From positions 12,338,001 to 12,402,000 of the forward strand of contig JAKSXM010000014.1 of the NCBI GenBank assembly GCA_022575985.1: a DNA stretch of 64,000 bases, in the 5' to 3' direction. A model generated the notes under the pieces. That model was not told where the DNA came from. It was given only the letters and a program-made list of their open reading frames with translations, and made no database searches. The stretch is from Anagrus nilaparvatae (lineage: Eukaryota; Arthropoda; Insecta; Hymenoptera; Mymaridae). Below, piece after piece: positions 48,301 to 60,765 of this stretch; position 1 is the stretch's first letter; each line of letters opens with the position of its first letter. A program made the position numbers and the translations under genes.

Positions 48301-50400
48301 ATATTAGATATTATATAATTATTTTAAAAGTGCTACTTAATTTGAGCCTGGAATCGTAATTTTTTTTTTGAGGGCACATCGATATGACCCGTGTTTTTAG
48401 GTAGTTTGAACCTTCAGAAAACCGAAAAAAATCGTGAACAAGAAATCGGCGATAGGTGCCAAAAAGATTTTTTCACTTTTATGTCAAAAACCGTGTTTTT
48501 CGTATCTGAGCTACCCCAAATTTTTAAAATAACTTTTTAGGTAAATAAAATTTTAAAAAATAGATAAAAAAATCTGATTACCAGAGAAAAACCACTCCAG
48601 AAGAAAAAAAAACTTATCTTTTTACGATGAAATTTACCCAAGTTATCGCCAATTTAAGATTTTGCTCAAATTCGTCTTAAAAAAGATTGAAATTTTATTG
48701 AAAAAAGCCTGTTTCTGAACTTTAAACATGCATTACTCGCTTGATTTTCATCGTAAAATAATAATTTTTTTTTTAAAATCGATTAATTTTTTCCTGGCAA
48801 TTCATTTCTTAAAGAAAAAAATCATTTTTATTAACAAAATTTTAATTTTTAAATCAAAAACTGTGTTAAGTAAATCTTGCTACTTACAGTTTTCAAAAAC
48901 TTTTGACCTAAAAATTGAAATTTGGTCAATAAAAATGATTTTTTTCTTTAAGAAATGAATTGCTAGGAAAAAATTAATCGATTTAAAAAAAAAAATTATT
49001 ATTTTGCGATGAAAATCAAGCGCGTAATGCATGTTTAAAGTTCAGAAACAGTCTTTTTTTAATAAAATTTCAATCTTTTTTTAGCCGAATTTGAGCAAAA
49101 TCTTAAATTGACTTGGCTAAATTTCATCGCAATAAGATAAGTTTTTTTTTCTTCTGGAGTGGTTTTTCCCTAGCAATCAGATTTTTTTATCTATTTTTTA
49201 AAATTTTATTTACCTAAAAAGTTATTTTAAAAATTTGGGGTAGCTCAGATACGAAAAACACGCCCTGCCAAAAGTATAAATATTCTACAGTATAGTCTCG
49301 AAAATATACTTAAGAACATGCTTGAGAATATACTTGAGCATATAATTTGAGAATGTAGAATATGCTTGAGCATATATTTGAGAATGTACTATTATTGTCC
49401 AAATAAGAATATTCTCAAGAATATCCTAATCATTCTAATATATAATATTATTTTTCATTTTAGAACTTATTTGCACATGTAATCAAAAATTAAATTTCAA
49501 TAATTTATATTATACATTAAATTTTTTAATTTACTTATAAGTATAACTTAATTAAAAAATTATAAATAATTTTTAATAAATTTGATTTTCAATGAAAATC
49601 ATAGCAAAAATACAAAACCGAACAAGTCGATTTTGTAATATAATAAGTACTTGACAAGTTCTTATATGCAGTTGGAAAATCATTTTATTTATGACTTTGA
49701 AAAAAGCCATCTACTTTAGACAAAATGAACTAATTAAGATGATTAATAGGTGGCGATTACTATTTTTTTAAAGTCATAAATAAAATGATTTTCCAACTGC
49801 ATATAAGAACTTGTCAAATACTTAGTATATTACAAAATCGACTTGTTCGGTTTTGTATTTTTGCTATAATTTTCATTGAAAATCAAATTTATTAAAAATT
49901 ATTTATAATTTTTTAATTAAGTTATACTTATAAGTAAATTAAAAAATTTAATGTATAATATAAATTATTGAAATTTAATTTTTGATTACATGTGCAAATA
50001 AGTTCTAAAATGAAAAATAATATTATATATTAGAATGATTAGGATATTCTTGAGAATATTCTTATTTGGACAATAATAGTACATTCTCAAATATATGCTC
50101 AAGCATATTCTACATTCTCAAATTATATGCTCAAGCATATTCTCAAGCATGTTCTTAAGTATATTTTCGAGACTATACTGTAGAATATTTATACTTTTGG
50201 CAGGGCGGTTTTTGACATAAAAGTGAAAAAATCTTTTTGGCACCTATCGCCGATTTCTTGTTCACGATTTTTTTCGGTTTTCTGAAGGTTCAAACTATCT
50301 GAAAACACGAGTCATATCGTTGTTCCCTCAAAAAAAAAAATTACGATTCCAGGCTCAAATTAAGTAGCACTTTTAAAATAATTGCTCATATACGGTCCTA
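48300..50400. repeat. Palindrome O, interrupted by CCCTGCC copy 3
   Basis: 48330-48860 is mirrored by 48880-49262 plus 50206-50400. The axis at about 48875 lies at 'actgtgttaagtaaatcttgctacttacagt'. It shares modules with T and with V's right arm. Confidence 0.7.
49263..50205. mobile_element. CCCTGCC foldback element, copy 3
   Basis: 943 bp with duplication CG at 49261-49262 and 50206-50207. The uninterrupted paralogue (aaaccgtgtttttcgtatctg at about 48491) shows one CG at the target, confirming a 2-bp duplication. Confidence 0.9.
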
Positions 50401-50593
50401 AATACGACGTCGTAAACGATTGCTATCTTTTGGCCGAAAAAACAACGTCCTAAACGATGTTGCTTTCATAAATTATACAAAGAAATTGTCAAAAAATGAC
50501 TATATTTTTGAGAATATTTGTCAATTAAAAAAATTTTTATAATTCTGATGTAGTATTGAATAGCCCGGGTATATCCTTTGGTTTATCCTTGCC
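50401..50593. other. Spacer with ACAACGTCCTAAACGATG
   Basis: Short ACGTCGT repeats. No feature was recognised. Confidence 0.35.
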
Positions 50594-51435
50594 CCAATAA
50601 CCAAACCTGATGTTCAAAATCACTGCAGATATTGCCAAGCAATTTCTGATTACATTATGATGACAAATCGCAAGCAGTATTTGCGCCTGCATTCAATCTG
50701 CCTACACGATTTGCTTTTTTTGTGCTAAAAAAGTAGACAACATATTATGCATGCATAATGTAATCATTTTGAGTTCAACAACTGATGCAAAGCATGATGT
50801 CATATTGCGTACAGAAACGGCTATATATCTTGCGTACAATTTGACAACAAGGTATTCCCAAAAACCACCTGCGGACATACTGACTACAAATTGCGCATGG
50901 CTTGGAGAAAAATTTTTCATAGTTTTATACAATTTGATGTCAGTATGTAGCCGTTTTTGCATTCAATATGACAACAAGCTTTGAAGTCATAGCTTGTAGA
51001 CAATATTAATGCATATTGTAAACAGTGTATGCTCTTTTACTACAAACCCTGACTACAGATTGACTGCAAGGTCTGCACAAAGTTTTTGTAAACAACCATT
51101 TGAAAGCAAACCTTGATGTCATTTTGAAGGCAGGGTATAGCCGTATCTGCTTGCAATATGACAGCAGGCTCTGATGTCATAGCTTGCTGTATGTAAAATA
51201 GAAACAAAGCAAGTCATGTAATCATTTACAAAACTTGTTTTCATAATGAGTTCATTTTGTAGTCAAATTTTGTACATCATTGTCTGTGGTAATTTTTGTA
51301 CTACAAGTTTGGTTTTTGGGGATGGTATGCTAAAAATTTTAAAGAGCAGACACTGCGTGCAAATTGCCAGCAGGGTCTGCGTACAGATCTGGAACAGGCA
51401 TTGTAGACAATCTGAACTCATTAGCTGCAAACGCA
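50594..51435 (+). repeat. Element A, unit 1 (left part, interrupted by W)
   Basis: Starts CCCCAATAACCAAACCTGATG. It is full of degenerate copies of 'gcaa-atgacagcagg-tctg-gt' and 'tagccgt-t-tgc-ttcaatatgacaac'. It continues after W at 59098-59149. A shorter unit 2 follows directly. No protein is recognisable, although overlapping small frames occur on both strands. Confidence 0.6.
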
Positions 51436-51449
51436 CCCTATCGAAGTAA

Positions 51450-51560
51450 TGCAGATGAATATTCATATGAAATTTCATATGAAATTGCATATGCTTTTTC
51501 ATGTGAAAATGACTATCTTTTTCATATGACATTTCATGTGAAAATGCATATGAAAAAGCT
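51450..51560. repeat. Subterminal CATATGAAA repeats of W
   Basis: Runs of CATATGAAATTTCATATG and CATGTGAAAATG, mirrored at 58978-59080. Confidence 0.75.
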
Positions 51561-52448
51561 GATGCAATAATAAAAAAAGGACGACAAATGTTTAACATTT
51601 TGGCGAGAATTTTGGTTAAAATTGGTTAATTCAAATTGCTTTTTGGCATATTTGCAGACATTTAGTGCAAAAAAATGAATAAAGCATATTTAGTATTTTC
51701 TTCATTTTATTTATTTAAATAACATATAAAAAATAGTCAAAAAAAAATTCACAATTGGTTAAATAGATGATGAAACTAAAACTGGTTTGGGAACATCAAT
51801 AGAAATTTCTGTAAGTAAAAAAATATAAATTGTTGAGCTATTATTCTCTCTTAAAATTTAAATCTGAATAAATTATATTACCTATTTGCTTAATCAATTA
51901 TATTAAATGATGGCTTTAATTTTTTGAAAATGTCGCCCTCACCTCAAAAGTTTACCATTATTAACTGCAGATCAATAATTTTCGATTTAAGAGTTTCGTA
52001 CTAGATCTCGAATCAAAATAACAAGAAAACTTGTTTCTATGAACCAAAATAAAAAAGCAGAATATTCTCCATGGACTTTTCAAGTCCTTGAACCAACGCA
52101 ACGTTTATCAAAGCATTCCACAAAATGACCATTTGGTTCTAGTAGTCCAAAAATGCACCTAAAATAGTCAATAAAAAACTTTTCAATAAACTTTTTTCTG
52201 ATATTGTAGGTTCAAAGAATTCGCATTACAATAACAAAGAAAAACGCATCAAGATTTAGGATAGCTTAATTAGTTTTTGAGTGAGAACGGGTACCGATTT
52301 CAAAAAAGTAGTTTAGAGGAAAACGCGTTCAAAGCTTTTAAACACTTATGTTTTTATATTGACTACGATCCATAAAAATCAAAATATTTCAAAAAACAGA
52401 AAATGCGTAAAAATAACTAAAATTAAATGGGAGCCTTAAAGGTTCTTT

Positions 52449-52697
52449 GTGGTAAATATTTTTTCTTGCCAGCTTCCGGGAAGCACGTATCTCCCGGCCG
52501 CGGTACGATTCGAAAATACATGTTTTCTTGACACAGATGAAGAAACAATACGTTTTGTAGAAAGAGAATGCCACAGATCGCAGTTTTTCTTGGCTTTACC
52601 CCGCTTTGCAATTCACGTGCAATCTGGACCATTATTTATTTTTGCGGCCAAGGATAAAAAAACATACAAAAGGGGTGCTCACAACCGCAGTTCGTGA
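52449..52697 (+). other. Mirrored 82-codon frame in W, left arm
   Basis: Begins MVNIFSCQLPGSTYL. The near-identical frame lies inverted at 56582-56812 in the other arm. I know no family like it. The antisense strand is also open, so composition and palindromy may explain it. Confidence 0.25.
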
Positions 52698-53719
52698 ACT
52701 CACAACTAACGAACATAGAATATTTTTATTTTGAATCTTGAAGCTTTTATAATTTTTCTGGACAGTAGCCAAGAAAGTACGATTTCCTGGCCGCTGCACG
52801 GCCGAGAAAATCGAAATTTCTCGCTACTGCCGCAGAAAAATTTTATACGACCCTTGTCCATAAATAAAGAATGCCCCAAATTGCAGTTTCGGCTTCGCCT
52901 CGGAAGGTAATTTACTTGCGTTTTGGGCCATTCTTTACTTTTCTGGACACGAGCCAGAAATATACTATTAAGTCCTTAGCCAAAACAAAAAATTTATAGC
53001 TCCTAAAATCGTTATTATTCTATGCAGATTTGCCCCTTTATTGAAATTATTCTAAGTCCCTAAATCAAAATTATTAGTCTGAGTGAAGTATGCGTTAGCA
53101 TACTCAAGTTATATCCCCGCAGGAAATAGCTATTTGTTAAAGGGTGGGGTACTTTTCGACGAAAAATAAAAGTTCAGAATGAAAAATGTAACGAAATTTA
53201 TTGTTCCTAAATTTTTATAACATAATCAATTTTTAAGGATTATGTATTTTCCCGAAAAATACATTACAGATTATTTGAACAAATAAGAGTTGTAACCAAG
53301 AAAACGTATTTTCTAGAAATATAATTAACATTAAAAAAAAAATTCTTAATAATATTGTAAGGAAATATTCAAATACCCGAAAATCTTCTACGGCCTCTTA
53401 AGTACGAAATATTTACGATTTTCGGGTTTCTGATCATTCGTTGCATTTTTATTCGGAATGATTCTTAATCATAAAATAAAACTTCTGGTGTGCACGCTTA
53501 TAAAATAAATTTTTCTTGAAAAAGATTATTTAACTTTTGGTCTGAAGCATTATTAAAATTCGGGTTTTGGAAATTCATTGTAAGACCATTCGTTTTACTG
53601 ATGAATCGTAACAATTTATTTATAAATTTAAATATTCGGTATATTTGGGTTAGCTGCAAAAAACTTCGTTACAATTTTCATTATGGACTTTTATTTTTCG
53701 TCGAAAAGTACCCCACCCT

Positions 53720-53830
53720 TTGTTAAAAAAGGGATAAAAAGTAGATTTTTGCTGCCCATACAGGTGTATGCACGAGTGAGCGTAGCGAACGAGTGCAGAC
53801 AGCAAGGGAAGTAAATAATCTATATTTTAT
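53720..53830 (+). repeat. GAGCGTAGCGAACGAG repeat, copy in W left arm
   Basis: CACGAGTGAGCGTAGCGAAC at 53771. The mirror copy is at 56263-56292. Confidence 0.7.
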
Positions 53831-54419
53831 GTGCTTTCAGACCACTGGCAAGAAAAAAAAAAATTAAGTTTTAGTTACAGTTGTACATATTTAAAAAAAA
53901 AAATTGTAATTCAAATTATAAAATGAGTTGTTCATTTTTAACTAAAATAGCAAAAAAAGAATAGAGTAGATTGTACCTTTATTACTATCAGATGCATAGC
54001 CAATCCTTCCTCGGGTGGTAAGAAGCTTTCTGAAGACTTCTTTTTTTGTTCCCAAAAAACGTATTCAATTCATTTGGAATAAAGAATATTATAAATGTTG
54101 AATAGACAGGAAGATGTATTATTGTTGAGTTGCCTGCAATAGGAATTTTGAGGTTATATATTGCTGTTTTTTACCATTTTTATTTGTTACTTTTATTTGT
54201 GGGTCGTTGAACACGAATGTAATATCGGTTTTTATTAAATATGGATCAGTTGTCTGCGACCAAAAAATTTAAAAAAGTAGTAATATCACCACAACTAAGC
54301 AGTCCATTGCCTTATCATTCAAAAGTCACTTATTCAGCAATATTTCATAAATCCAATAAATTCTCTTATTCCACGAATAAAACTTCATTGACTGAAAAAA
54401 ATTAACACAAAAAAAAAAA

Positions 54420-54710
54420 ATATATTTTTGATATTGTTCTTATTAATTTTTAATTAAAATATAATTTTTGGTACATTTGAATATTTTTTTTGCTGATAAA
54501 AAAATGAAATTTACTTTTTGGTTAAGTTTGTTTACATCAAAGTTCAAGTTCATTAGTATGAATTATTTTTAAAAACCAACTTAACCAAAAAGTAAATTGT
54601 ATTTTTTTATCAGCAAAAAAAATATTCAAATGTATCAAAAATTATATTTTAGTTGAAAATCAATAAGAACGTTCATACGTACGTACAATATTAAAAATAT
54701 ATATTTTTGT
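54420..54710. repeat. Axis of palindrome W
   Basis: 'ttactttttggttaag' at about 54510 meets its complement at about 54580, with a loop of roughly 50 bp. Confidence 0.75.
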
Positions 54711-55199
54711 TCTGTGAATTTTTTTCAGAGGTTCAGTCAATCAAGCTTTATTCGTGGAATAAGGGAATTTATTGGATTTATCAAATATTGGTGAATAAGT
54801 GACTTTTGAATGATAAGGCGATGGATTGCTTAGTTGTGCTGAAATTACTACTTTTTTCAATTTTTTGGGCGCGGACAACTGAACCATATTTAATAAAAAC
54901 CGATATCACATTCGTGTTCAACGACCCACAAATAAAAGTAACAAATAAAAATGGTAAAAAAACAGCAATATACAACCTCGAAATTCCTATTGCAGGCAAC
55001 TCAACAATAATACATCTTCCTGTCTATTCAACATTTATAATATTCTTTATTCCAAGTGAATTAAATACGTTTTTTGGGAACAAAAAAAGAAATCTTTAGA
55101 AAGCTTTTTACCACCCAAGGAAGGATTGGCTTTGCCTCTGATAGTAATAAAGGTACAATCTACTCTATTCTTTTTTTGCTCTTTTAGTTAAAAATGAAC

Positions 55200-55960
55200 T
55201 ACTTATTTTATAATTTGGATTACAATTTTTTTTTAAATATGTACTTGTGTATGGTGTATTTAACCCCGAACATCAAAGGGTACCGCAAACAAAATATGTT
55301 TCTAAATTTCGGGTCAAGATAAATGTCAAATTTAATGGAGACCCTTTCTTGACAAAATATCGTCAGAATTGATAGAAAAATCTAAAGAGATATATAATTT
55401 TTTTATGAAAATCAGAACCAAAGCTTAGAGTTGTGAGCAGTTTATAGCTATGTTGCATATTGGTCACAAGTTACCTTTTTTTAAAAAAAGATCAACTATA
55501 ACTAAAAGGGTTACTTATTTTAAAGATTAAATTAGTGTCTCAATGCCTTTTTAAAAAAATAATCTAATTTTATTTCTTAGGGTTCCTTATAAGAAAGATC
55601 AGGTTTCTGTTTCAGGAAATACATTTTTTAAATATAATCTCACCCTATTAGATGTACTCAACCCCCTTAAAATTAAAAACTTCTTTTTTATAATTTAAAT
55701 AAAATAAGGCCCAATATCCAAAAAGCTGAAAATTTCCATAATAATTACCTTTGAGGTGAATTATAGACAAATCGAATTATGGTCTTCGGATACTTTTCTT
55801 TTTTCAGTAACCTACCCCAAATTATAGGAAGGCCTCATAACCAGAGCTGTCTAGCTCAGACCGTTTCCCACTCTTATGACACGTGAATACTGTACTTAAA
55901 ATATTTTGAGTGCATATTTATATATTATAAGGGGGGTGAGGGGGGGGGGGTCCGTACTGC
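55200..55960 (+). repeat. Part of W's right arm without an obvious left counterpart
   Basis: Includes the segment shared with 30575-30770 and a G-run near 55931-55951. It is probably an insertion in the right arm or a deletion in the left. Confidence 0.4.
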
Positions 55961-56830
55961 ACAGTTTTGCTCATAACGACTAGTTACTGGTTTCAGAAAC
56001 TATCTTTATCTTTTTCTGGAACCAAAAATACCAGGTTACTCAAACAAGTACGTCCCTCCATTCTCAAAATTTTTAACGTTTTTTTAAATAATTTATATAA
56101 AATAAATAATTTTATAAACATTTTTTTAAGGATTATACGAATTCTGAAAAGCGTATTATATGAAGATTCTATAAATGAAAAAATAATTTCTAAAACTTAA
56201 TTTTTTTTTTCTTGCCAGTGGTCTGAAAGCACATAAAATATAGATTATTTACTTTCCTTGCTGTCTGCACTCGTTTGCTACGCTCACTCGTGCATACACC
56301 TGCATGGGAAGCAAAAATCTACTTTTTATCCCTTTTTAACAAATAGCTATTTCCTGCGGGGATATAACTTGAGTATGCTAACGCATACTTCACTCAGACT
56401 AATAATTTCGATTTAGGGACTTAGAATAATTTCAATAAATGGGCAAATCTGCATAGAATAATAACGATTTTAGGAGCCAAAAATTTTTTGTTTTGGCTAA
56501 GGACTTAAAATTATAAAAGCTTCAAGATTCAAAATAAAAATATTCCATGTTCGTTAGTTGTAAGTTCACGAACCACGGTTGTTAGCACCCCGTTTGTATG
56601 TCTTTATCCTTCGCCGCAAAAATAAATAATGGTCCAGATTGCACGTGAATTGCAAAGCGGGGTAAAGCCAAGAAAAACTGCGATCTGTGGCATTCTCTTT
56701 TTACAAAATGTATTGTTTCTTCGTCTGTGTCAAGAAAACATGTATTTTCGAATCGTACCGCGGCCAGGAGATACGTGCTTCCCGGAAGCTGGCAAGAAAA
56801 AATATTTACCACAAAGAACCTTTAAGGCTC

Positions 56831-58103
56831 TGTAACGTCCTCAGCCGTTTTAAAAAAAAAACTTTTTTTTGTACGTTTAAAATTTTTTTTTTCCGTCTAT
56901 GTAGAAAAAACGGTACATAAAATTTTTTCCGCGTATACAAATTCGAATTTGTTAAATTTAAAATTTTCACGGAAAATTTAAAGACAATCTTTTCCAGTTA
57001 TTCAAGCTAAATTTTCTATTGCGAGAAAAACGATTTTGCCTTTAGTTCCATGGAATAACTGGAAAAGCCTAAGCCAGGACTATGATTTCACTTTCGAGTT
57101 TTATTTTCTATTTTAAGAACTAAAGTTAGATTTAGGGAAACTCAAGGGATGAAATTATTAGCCTGGAACTACGTAAATTAAGCATAATTTTAAGCTACCT
57201 TTATAAAAATTTACGTTTAGCATAATAAATTTTAGGTTTAATTCTCGTAAATAAATTGCTCTAAAAAGCCCATAATTAGCTTAAATTAAAAGAAAAAGGG
57301 TTCAAAAGTAATTTATTTATGAAAAACAAAGAAAATTAAGTTCAAGTAAAACAATGGGTTTACTTAATGACTTAACAAAATTTTATTTTGATAAAGTCAG
57401 ACAAAGACAAAAGTATTCCTATAAATATCTTATGTAAAACCCATTGTTTTGAAATATCACGTTTTGTCGACTCATTAAAAATTTAGATAAGAAAAATAAC
57501 ATCCGATCTATGTGTGATAATGAGTCGACAAAAGAATTCCCCTCTTAGACAAACTCTAGGAGTAGTATCTTAGATAAGACCCTCAACCCACTCTTGATTT
57601 TTATCAAGAGGGGAAGTCGGTCTTATCAAAGATTTCGGTGCTTAAATACTGGAGTTTTTGCCTGGAAAAGGCCTTCTCGAAATTCTTCTGAACCGGTTCA
57701 GAACTTGGCTCGCGTTAAAAATGAAGAAAAAGAAAAAGAAAGGAATAACTTGGACTTAATTTCATTTAAAATTAATATTATCATTTAAAGGTGTTCATTT
57801 AATTTTAAAATTATATTTTTCTTTCCTCAACTTAACTTCAATTTTATAAATTATTTAAGTTTCAATAAATTAAACTTTAAAAAAAATACTTAGTACAAAT
57901 TCAGTTAATAAATTTTTTGGACATCCAATTTCAAAAAAAAAGTAAGTAACATATTTTATTTTTACAAAAAAAAGTTAATTCAATTCACCATTTTGAGTAA
58001 CTTTTTCTGAACACCAAGCTAATTAACAATCCCTGGAAGGCCTGGACAACCTTCCTAAAATCAATTTAAATAGTACTAATCAGCTTAAAACCTGATTGTT
58101 ACA
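56831..58103 (-). mobile_element. Element Z copy 2, inverted, in W's right arm
   Basis: Ends TGTAAC/GTTACA, with duplication GCTC at 56827-56830 and GTTC (one change) at 58104-58107. The left arm of W shows the empty site, with a single GAGC (the complement of GCTC), at about 52430-52433. Confidence 0.85.
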
Positions 58104-59097
58104 GTTCCCATTTAATTTTAGTTATTTTTACGCATTTTCTGTTTTTTGAAATATTTTGATTTTTATGGATCGTAGTCAATATAAAAACATAAGTGTTTAA
58201 AAACTTTGAACGCGTTTTCCTCTAAACTACTTTTTTGAAATCGTTACCCGTTCTCACTCAAAAACTAATTAAGCTATCCTAAATCTTGATGCGTTTTTCT
58301 TTGTTATTGTAATGCGAATTCTTTGAACCTACAATATCAGAAAAAAGTTTATTGAAAAGTTTTTTATTGACTATTTTAGGTGCATTTTTGGACTACTAGA
58401 ACCAAATGGTCATTTTGTGGAATGCTTTGCTAAACGTTGGTTCAAGGACTTGAAAAGTCTATGGAGAATATTCTGTTTTTTTATTTTGGTTCATAGAAAA
58501 AAGTGTTCTTTTTATTCTGATTCGAGATCTAGTACGAAACTCTTAAATCAAAAATTATTGATCTGCAGTTAATAATGGTAAACTTTTTAGGTGAGGACGA
58601 CATTTTCAAAAAATTAAAGTCATCATTTAATATAATTGATTAAGCAAATAGGTAATATAATTTATTCAGATTTAAATTTTAAGAGAGAATAATAGCTCAA
58701 CAATTTATATTTTTTTACTTACAGAAATTTCTATTGATGTTCCCAAACCAGTTTTAGTTTCATCATCTATTTAACCAATTGTGAATTTTTTTTTGACTAT
58801 TTTTTATATGTTATTTAAATAAATAAAATGAAGAAAATACTAAATATGCTTTATTCTTTTTTTTGCACTAAATGTCTGCAAATATGCCAAAAAGCAATTT
58901 CAATTAACCAATTTTAACCAAAATTCTCGCCAAAATGTTAAACATTTGTCGTCCTTTTTTTATTATTGCAACAGCTTTTTCATATGCATTTTCACATGAA
59001 ATGTCATATGAAAAAGATAGTCATTTTCACATGAAAAAGCATATGCAATTTCATATGAAATTTCATATGAATATTCATGTGCATTCCTTCGATAGGG

Positions 59098-59580
59098 GCA
59101 GGTATTTAGTCAACTTGTATTCAAAAAATAAATCTATATGCAACGTACGTTCCCCAATAACCAAACCTGATGTTCAAAATCACTGCAGATATTGCCAAGC
59201 AATTTCTGATTACATTATGATGACAAATTGCAAGCAGTATTTGCGCCTGCTTTCAATCTGCCTACACGATTTGCTTTTTTTGTGCTAAAAAAGTAGACAA
59301 CATATTATGCATGCATAATGTAATCATTTTGAGTTCAACAACTGATGCAAAGCATGATGTCATATTGCGTACAGAAACGGCTATATCTTGCGTACAATTT
59401 TACAACAATAGGTATGGTATGCTAAAAATTTTAAAGAGCAGACACTGCGTGCAAATTGCAAGCAGGGTCTGCGTACAGATCTGGTACAGGCCTTGTAGAC
59501 AATCTGAACTCAGTAGCTGCAAACGCAGGTATTGTAGTCAACTTGTATTCAAAAAATAAATCTATATGCAACGTACGTTG
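59098..59580 (+). repeat. Element A, end of unit 1 and shorter unit 2
   Basis: 59098-59149 completes unit 1 (ends CAACGTACGTT). Unit 2 (59153-59579) repeats 50596-50840 and 51330-51435 but lacks the middle part. The two lie head to tail. Confidence 0.7.
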
Positions 59581-59659
59581 TTTTACCGTTGAATTTTATT
59601 TATCACTATTATAAAATCAATGATAAGTAAAATTTTTTAATAATCAAAGCTGGTGTATT

Positions 59660-60595
59660 TACTCCAGTCAAAATACGAGGGGGGGTTGTATTTTCACTGG
59701 CGAACAGGAGATTTGCTCTACTATAGGTTTTTTGGGTCGCTGAACACGAAAATTGGGGTCATTTCGTAAAGAAATGGGGGCTTCACCCTTAAATTTGCAA
59801 GAACTACCCCCAAAAAGGTTTTTTTTTTTAAATATTCGCACTTTGAGCGCTCAGATTTGCACCATACTGGTTTTTTGGGTCGCTAATTAAGAATTTCGAC
59901 TTCTTTTTCATAAATAATCAATACCTATTTCACCCTTGAAATAGCTAAAACTACCCCTAAAAGGGGTGTTTTTGCTAATTTCGCATTTTGAGCGTCCAGG
60001 ATATGCCCATATAGGTTTTTTGGTTCGCTATTCAAGAATTTGGACTCCTTTTTTGTGGTGATATATTAATTATTTATGAAAAAGAAGTCGAAATTCTTGA
60101 TTAGTGACCCAAAAAACCTATATCGGCATATCCTGGATGCTAAAAGTATTAAAATATCAAAAATAACCCCTTTTCGGGGATAGTTTTAGCCAATTTAGGG
60201 GTAAAATTTTAATTATTTATGAAAAATAAGTCGAAATTCTTAATTAGCGACCAAAAAAACCTATATGGGGATATCTTGCATGCTCAAAGTGCGAAAATAG
60301 CAAAGACACCCCTTTTAGGGGTAGTTTTAGCTATTTTAAGGGTTAAATATTCTTTACTTATGAAAAAGAAGTCAAAATTCTTGATCAGATTGACCCAAAA
60401 AACCCTTATGGTATAAATTTGAGCGCTCAAAGTGCGAATTTGTAAAAAAACCCCTTTTTGGGGGTAGTTTTTGCAAATTTAAATGTGAAGCCCTCATTTC
60501 TTTACGAAATGACCCCGATTTTCGTGTTCAGCGACCCAAACAAATCTCGTGTTCGCCAGTGAAAATACAACCAAACTCGTATTTTGACTGGAGTA
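59660..60595. mobile_element. ACTCCAGT-family element, best complete copy
   Basis: Ends TACTCCAGTCAAAATACG and complement, with possible duplication ATT. Mirrored modules carry 'gggtcgctgaacacgaaaat', CCCC/GGGG pairs and 'taggttttttgg'. Non-coding. Confidence 0.75.
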
Positions 60596-60765
60596 ATTAT
60601 TGTAATGATTAAAAATAAATTTTAAATATAATTTTAATTCATTTACATTTTTAAATTAAGTTTTTGTAAAAATTTAATTTAAAGTATAAAGATTGTAATA
60701 AATTTCTAAAAAATAATAATATTAAGGTACTTATTATGGAAAGTTATACCACCACCCTTGTTATA

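Larger units (their letters stand above)
51436..59097. mobile_element. Element W: 7.7-kb palindrome with a GCA duplication
   Basis: Ends CCCTATCGAAG and complement, with GCA at 51433-51435 and 59098-59100. Unit 2 of element A preserves the empty site with a single GCA at 59525-59527. The arms meet near 54566 and match over more than 3 kb each, once nested Z (1,273 bp) is removed from the right arm. No transposase was recognised, and short frames occur as mirrored pairs. Confidence 0.85.

Noticed and set aside
58935..59288. 117-codon plus-strand frame
   Set aside because: It spans the end of W and the start of element A, two unrelated repeats, and is mirrored by a frame at 51263-51598 minus.
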